A stretch of 7,198 nt of DNA from Chitinophagaceae bacterium. Its GTDB lineage: Bacteria; Bacteroidota; Bacteroidia; Chitinophagales; Chitinophagaceae. Where the stretch lies: contig JAHEZA010000118.1 of assembly GCA_023251335.1 (NCBI GenBank), forward strand, positions 1-7,198. The letters are read 5' to 3'. This document shows positions 5,832-7,198 of the stretch, one piece after another. A program made the translations under genes and the position numbers. Below the pieces are notes generated by a model, which was not told where the DNA came from, did not search any database, and was given only the letters and a program-made list of their open reading frames with translations. Positions within the stretch are counted from its first letter, which is position 1; the number at the start of each line of letters is the position of its first letter.

Positions 5832-7198
5832 TTATTGATTGATTGTGTTTGACAAAATTCCGCTGGTTTCCAGCAGTTTGCTATAGGCTAATAAGACATC
5901 TGCTTTTGCCACCGCCAATTGAATCTTTGCGGTAAGCAAGGCTACATTCGCATCTAACAGATCGGTGGTAGTTACTAATGAGTTGTCAAATTTATTTTTT
6001 GTGATCCTGTAATTTTCTTCTGCCTGTCCAACTGCATTATTTAATACCTCCGTTTTCTTTTGGCTTAATAAATAATCTTCGAAAGATTGGTTCACTTGTA
6101 GTCTTATATCATCACTTAGCTGAGCCTCATTTGCAGTTATTTCTGTTACGTGGGATTTCGCTGCATCAATGTTTGCTTTTGATTTCCATAGCGATGAAAG
6201 ATCATATTTCAATCCTACACCGACATTGCCTGCAAACCTAACAGCAACCAACCCGGGTATATTGGCAGTGATATTTCCGGCTGTTAATGCAATTGATGGA
6301 TAGAGATCAGATTTAGCAACCGAAATTCCCGCTATGGCGGCTTCTTTTCTGAAACTAAACGCCTGCATATCTTTCCTGTTTTGAAATGCGAGTTGTTCAT
6401 AATCGTCCAGAGTTTTTAAAGAAATTTCTTTTGTAAATCCTGTAGTATCAGGTTTTAAAATAGTCGTTTCCGGATATCCAATCAGCAAATCCATATTTAC
6501 ATTGGCCATCTTTAACTGGGTTTCTGCATCCAAAAGCGACAATTCAATATTAGAAGTTTGCAACTCTGATTTCAAGAGATCATTTCGCGCCAGCAACCCG
6601 TTTTGTTCGAGCCTTGCTAAAACTGAATCGCGGCTTTTTGACTGCAATAGATTTTCTTTCACCACATTCCGCGTGGCTGCCGCCTTATACAAATTGATAT
6701 AAGCCTGTATGGAATTAAGAATCACGCCTTCTTTGTCGTTATCCACATCAAGGCTCATTGCCTGTTCCAGAAATTTGGCGGATTGTATTCCGTATTTTAT
6801 TTTGCCTCCGGTAAACACAGGAAGTGAAACGTTAAAAAGGCTGTACATCGCCTGGTTTATTTTGGGAAGGGTACTTCCATGTCCTGAAGTATCCGAATCG
6901 CCTCCCCCCGTTTTCAAATTGTAACTTGGGTTGGCCAGGTACAAATAAGATCCTGATAGGCTGGCACTTGGCAGACGGTTGTTGGTCGCTTGTTTTATCC
7001 CAGCCTGAGCTTGTTCAATTCTGGCTGAAGACGCCTTCAAAGTATGGCTATTTTGCAAACTCATGTTGATTGTTTCCTGCATGGTCAACTCTTTCACGTC
7101 CTGACCTTTTACAACAGTTGAAAATAAATTCAGTACCGCAATGAGAACTGATACAAATAAAACCGGATATTTTTTTGTGCCAGTGTATATTGAAATTC
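5832..7198 (-). CDS. TolC-family outer-membrane efflux protein, start cut by the window edge
   Basis: This is an outer-membrane factor, a trimeric beta-barrel and periplasmic tunnel through which the EmrAB-like pump would export. Two homologous OEP repeats are visible: the first begins LTMQETINMSLQNSHTLKAS and contains LPSASLSGSYLYL and SLPVFTGGKIKYGI; the second begins near YEQLAFQNRKDMQAFSFRKE with LYPSIALTAGN and ends with TTTDLLDANVALLTAK and KADVLLAYSKLL. A GTG at 7097 is a possible but poor start. The same frame stays open to the right edge and encodes a typical signal peptide there (TKKYPVLFVSVLIAVLNLFS, then TVVKGQD). No ATG occurs in that stretch, so the true start is probably only a few codons beyond the window. 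About 454 residues are visible, close to full length for the family. No lipobox Cys is seen. It is first of the three efflux genes; any upstream regulator or operon promoter lies off-window. Confidence 0.93.
   Translation of the reverse strand, partial: ISIYTGTKKYPVLFVSVLIAVLNLFSTVVKGQDVKELTMQETINMSLQNSHTLKASSARIEQAQAGIKQATNNRLPSASLSGSYLYLANPSYNLKTGGGDSDTSGHGSTLPKINQAMYSLFNVSLPVFTGGKIKYGIQSAKFLEQAMSLDVDNDKEGVILNSIQAYINLYKAAATRNVVKENLLQSKSRDSVLARLEQNGLLARNDLLKSELQTSNIELSLLDAETQLKMANVNMDLLIGYPETTILKPDTTGFTKEISLKTLDDYEQLAFQNRKDMQAFSFRKEAAIAGISVAKSDLYPSIALTAGNITANIPGLVAVRFAGNVGVGLKYDLSSLWKSKANIDAAKSHVTEITANEAQLSDDIRLQVNQSFEDYLLSQKKTEVLNNAVGQAEENYRITKNKFDNSLVTTTDLLDANVALLTAKIQLAVAKADVLLAYSKLLETSGILSNTINQ

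Larger units (their letters stand above)
3058..7198 (-). other. Tripartite multidrug efflux operon (outer-membrane factor, adaptor, MFS pump)
   Basis: Three genes on the minus strand, separated by 24 and 29 bases, encode a TolC-type outer-membrane factor, an EmrA-type adaptor and an EmrB-type pump. This is one complete set of parts for proton-driven export across both membranes. The tight spacing and absence of promoter-like or terminator-like structure in the two gaps support a single transcript starting beyond the right edge. Having the outer-membrane component within the operon differs from E. coli emrAB, which uses the separately encoded TolC, and is usual in Bacteroidota. Confidence 0.85.

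Noticed and set aside
5816..5833. Palindrome AAGGCCTT with partly symmetric flanks between the outer-membrane factor and adaptor genes, as an operator
   Set aside because: The perfect part is only 8 bases, the flanks mismatch, and it lies in a short intra-operon gap; nothing else suggests regulation there.
1..7198. A hidden novel system (defence island, mobile element, CRISPR, retron, biosynthetic cluster)
   Set aside because: All long frames belong to well-known housekeeping or transport families, no direct repeats or integration scars were seen, and no gap exceeds about 211 bases.

Overview
The window looks like an ordinary chromosomal stretch from a member of the Bacteroidota, possibly a Chitinophagaceae-like organism; the family is a guess. 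Three observations support this. The DNA is moderately AT-rich. Most starts lack a clear Shine-Dalgarno sequence, and TAnnTTTG-type -7 elements lie upstream of two genes. The style of TatC (cysteine-containing loop after the first membrane helix, TPSPD motif) and of the outer-membrane efflux protein also fits that phylum. No rRNA, tRNA, CRISPR array, insertion sequence, phage gene or toxin-antitoxin pair was recognised.

Layout, left to right. (1) Positions 1-1172, plus strand: the C-terminal roughly three quarters of nadB, L-aspartate oxidase, cut by the left edge. (2) 1171-1212: an imperfect hairpin at the junction of two converging genes, which may act as a terminator. (3) 1246-1821, minus: a secreted YkuD-type L,D-transpeptidase. 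(4) 1962-2846, minus: tatC, the multispanning receptor subunit of the Tat translocase. (5) 2847-3057: a 211-base non-coding gap carrying a candidate tatC promoter. (6) 3058-7198, minus: a three-gene tripartite drug-efflux operon. It is transcribed in the order outer-membrane factor (TolC type, cut by the right edge), periplasmic adaptor (EmrA/HlyD type), inner-membrane pump (EmrB-type, DHA2 family, predicted 14 helices), with gaps of only 24 and 29 bases.

The efflux proteins should form one machine. The EmrB-like antiporter takes substrate at the inner membrane, the EmrA-like adaptor bridges the periplasm, and the TolC-like barrel exports through the outer membrane. The transpeptidase and TatC are separate envelope genes on the same strand. 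NadB belongs to de novo NAD synthesis and is unrelated to its neighbours.

I looked for an undescribed system and did not find one. Every sizeable open frame is either a member of a well-known family or a shadow of one. The points that repay attention are modest: a transpeptidase with a TDGC variant of the usual S/T-H-G-C motif, start-site corrections for several genes, and the convergent hairpin.
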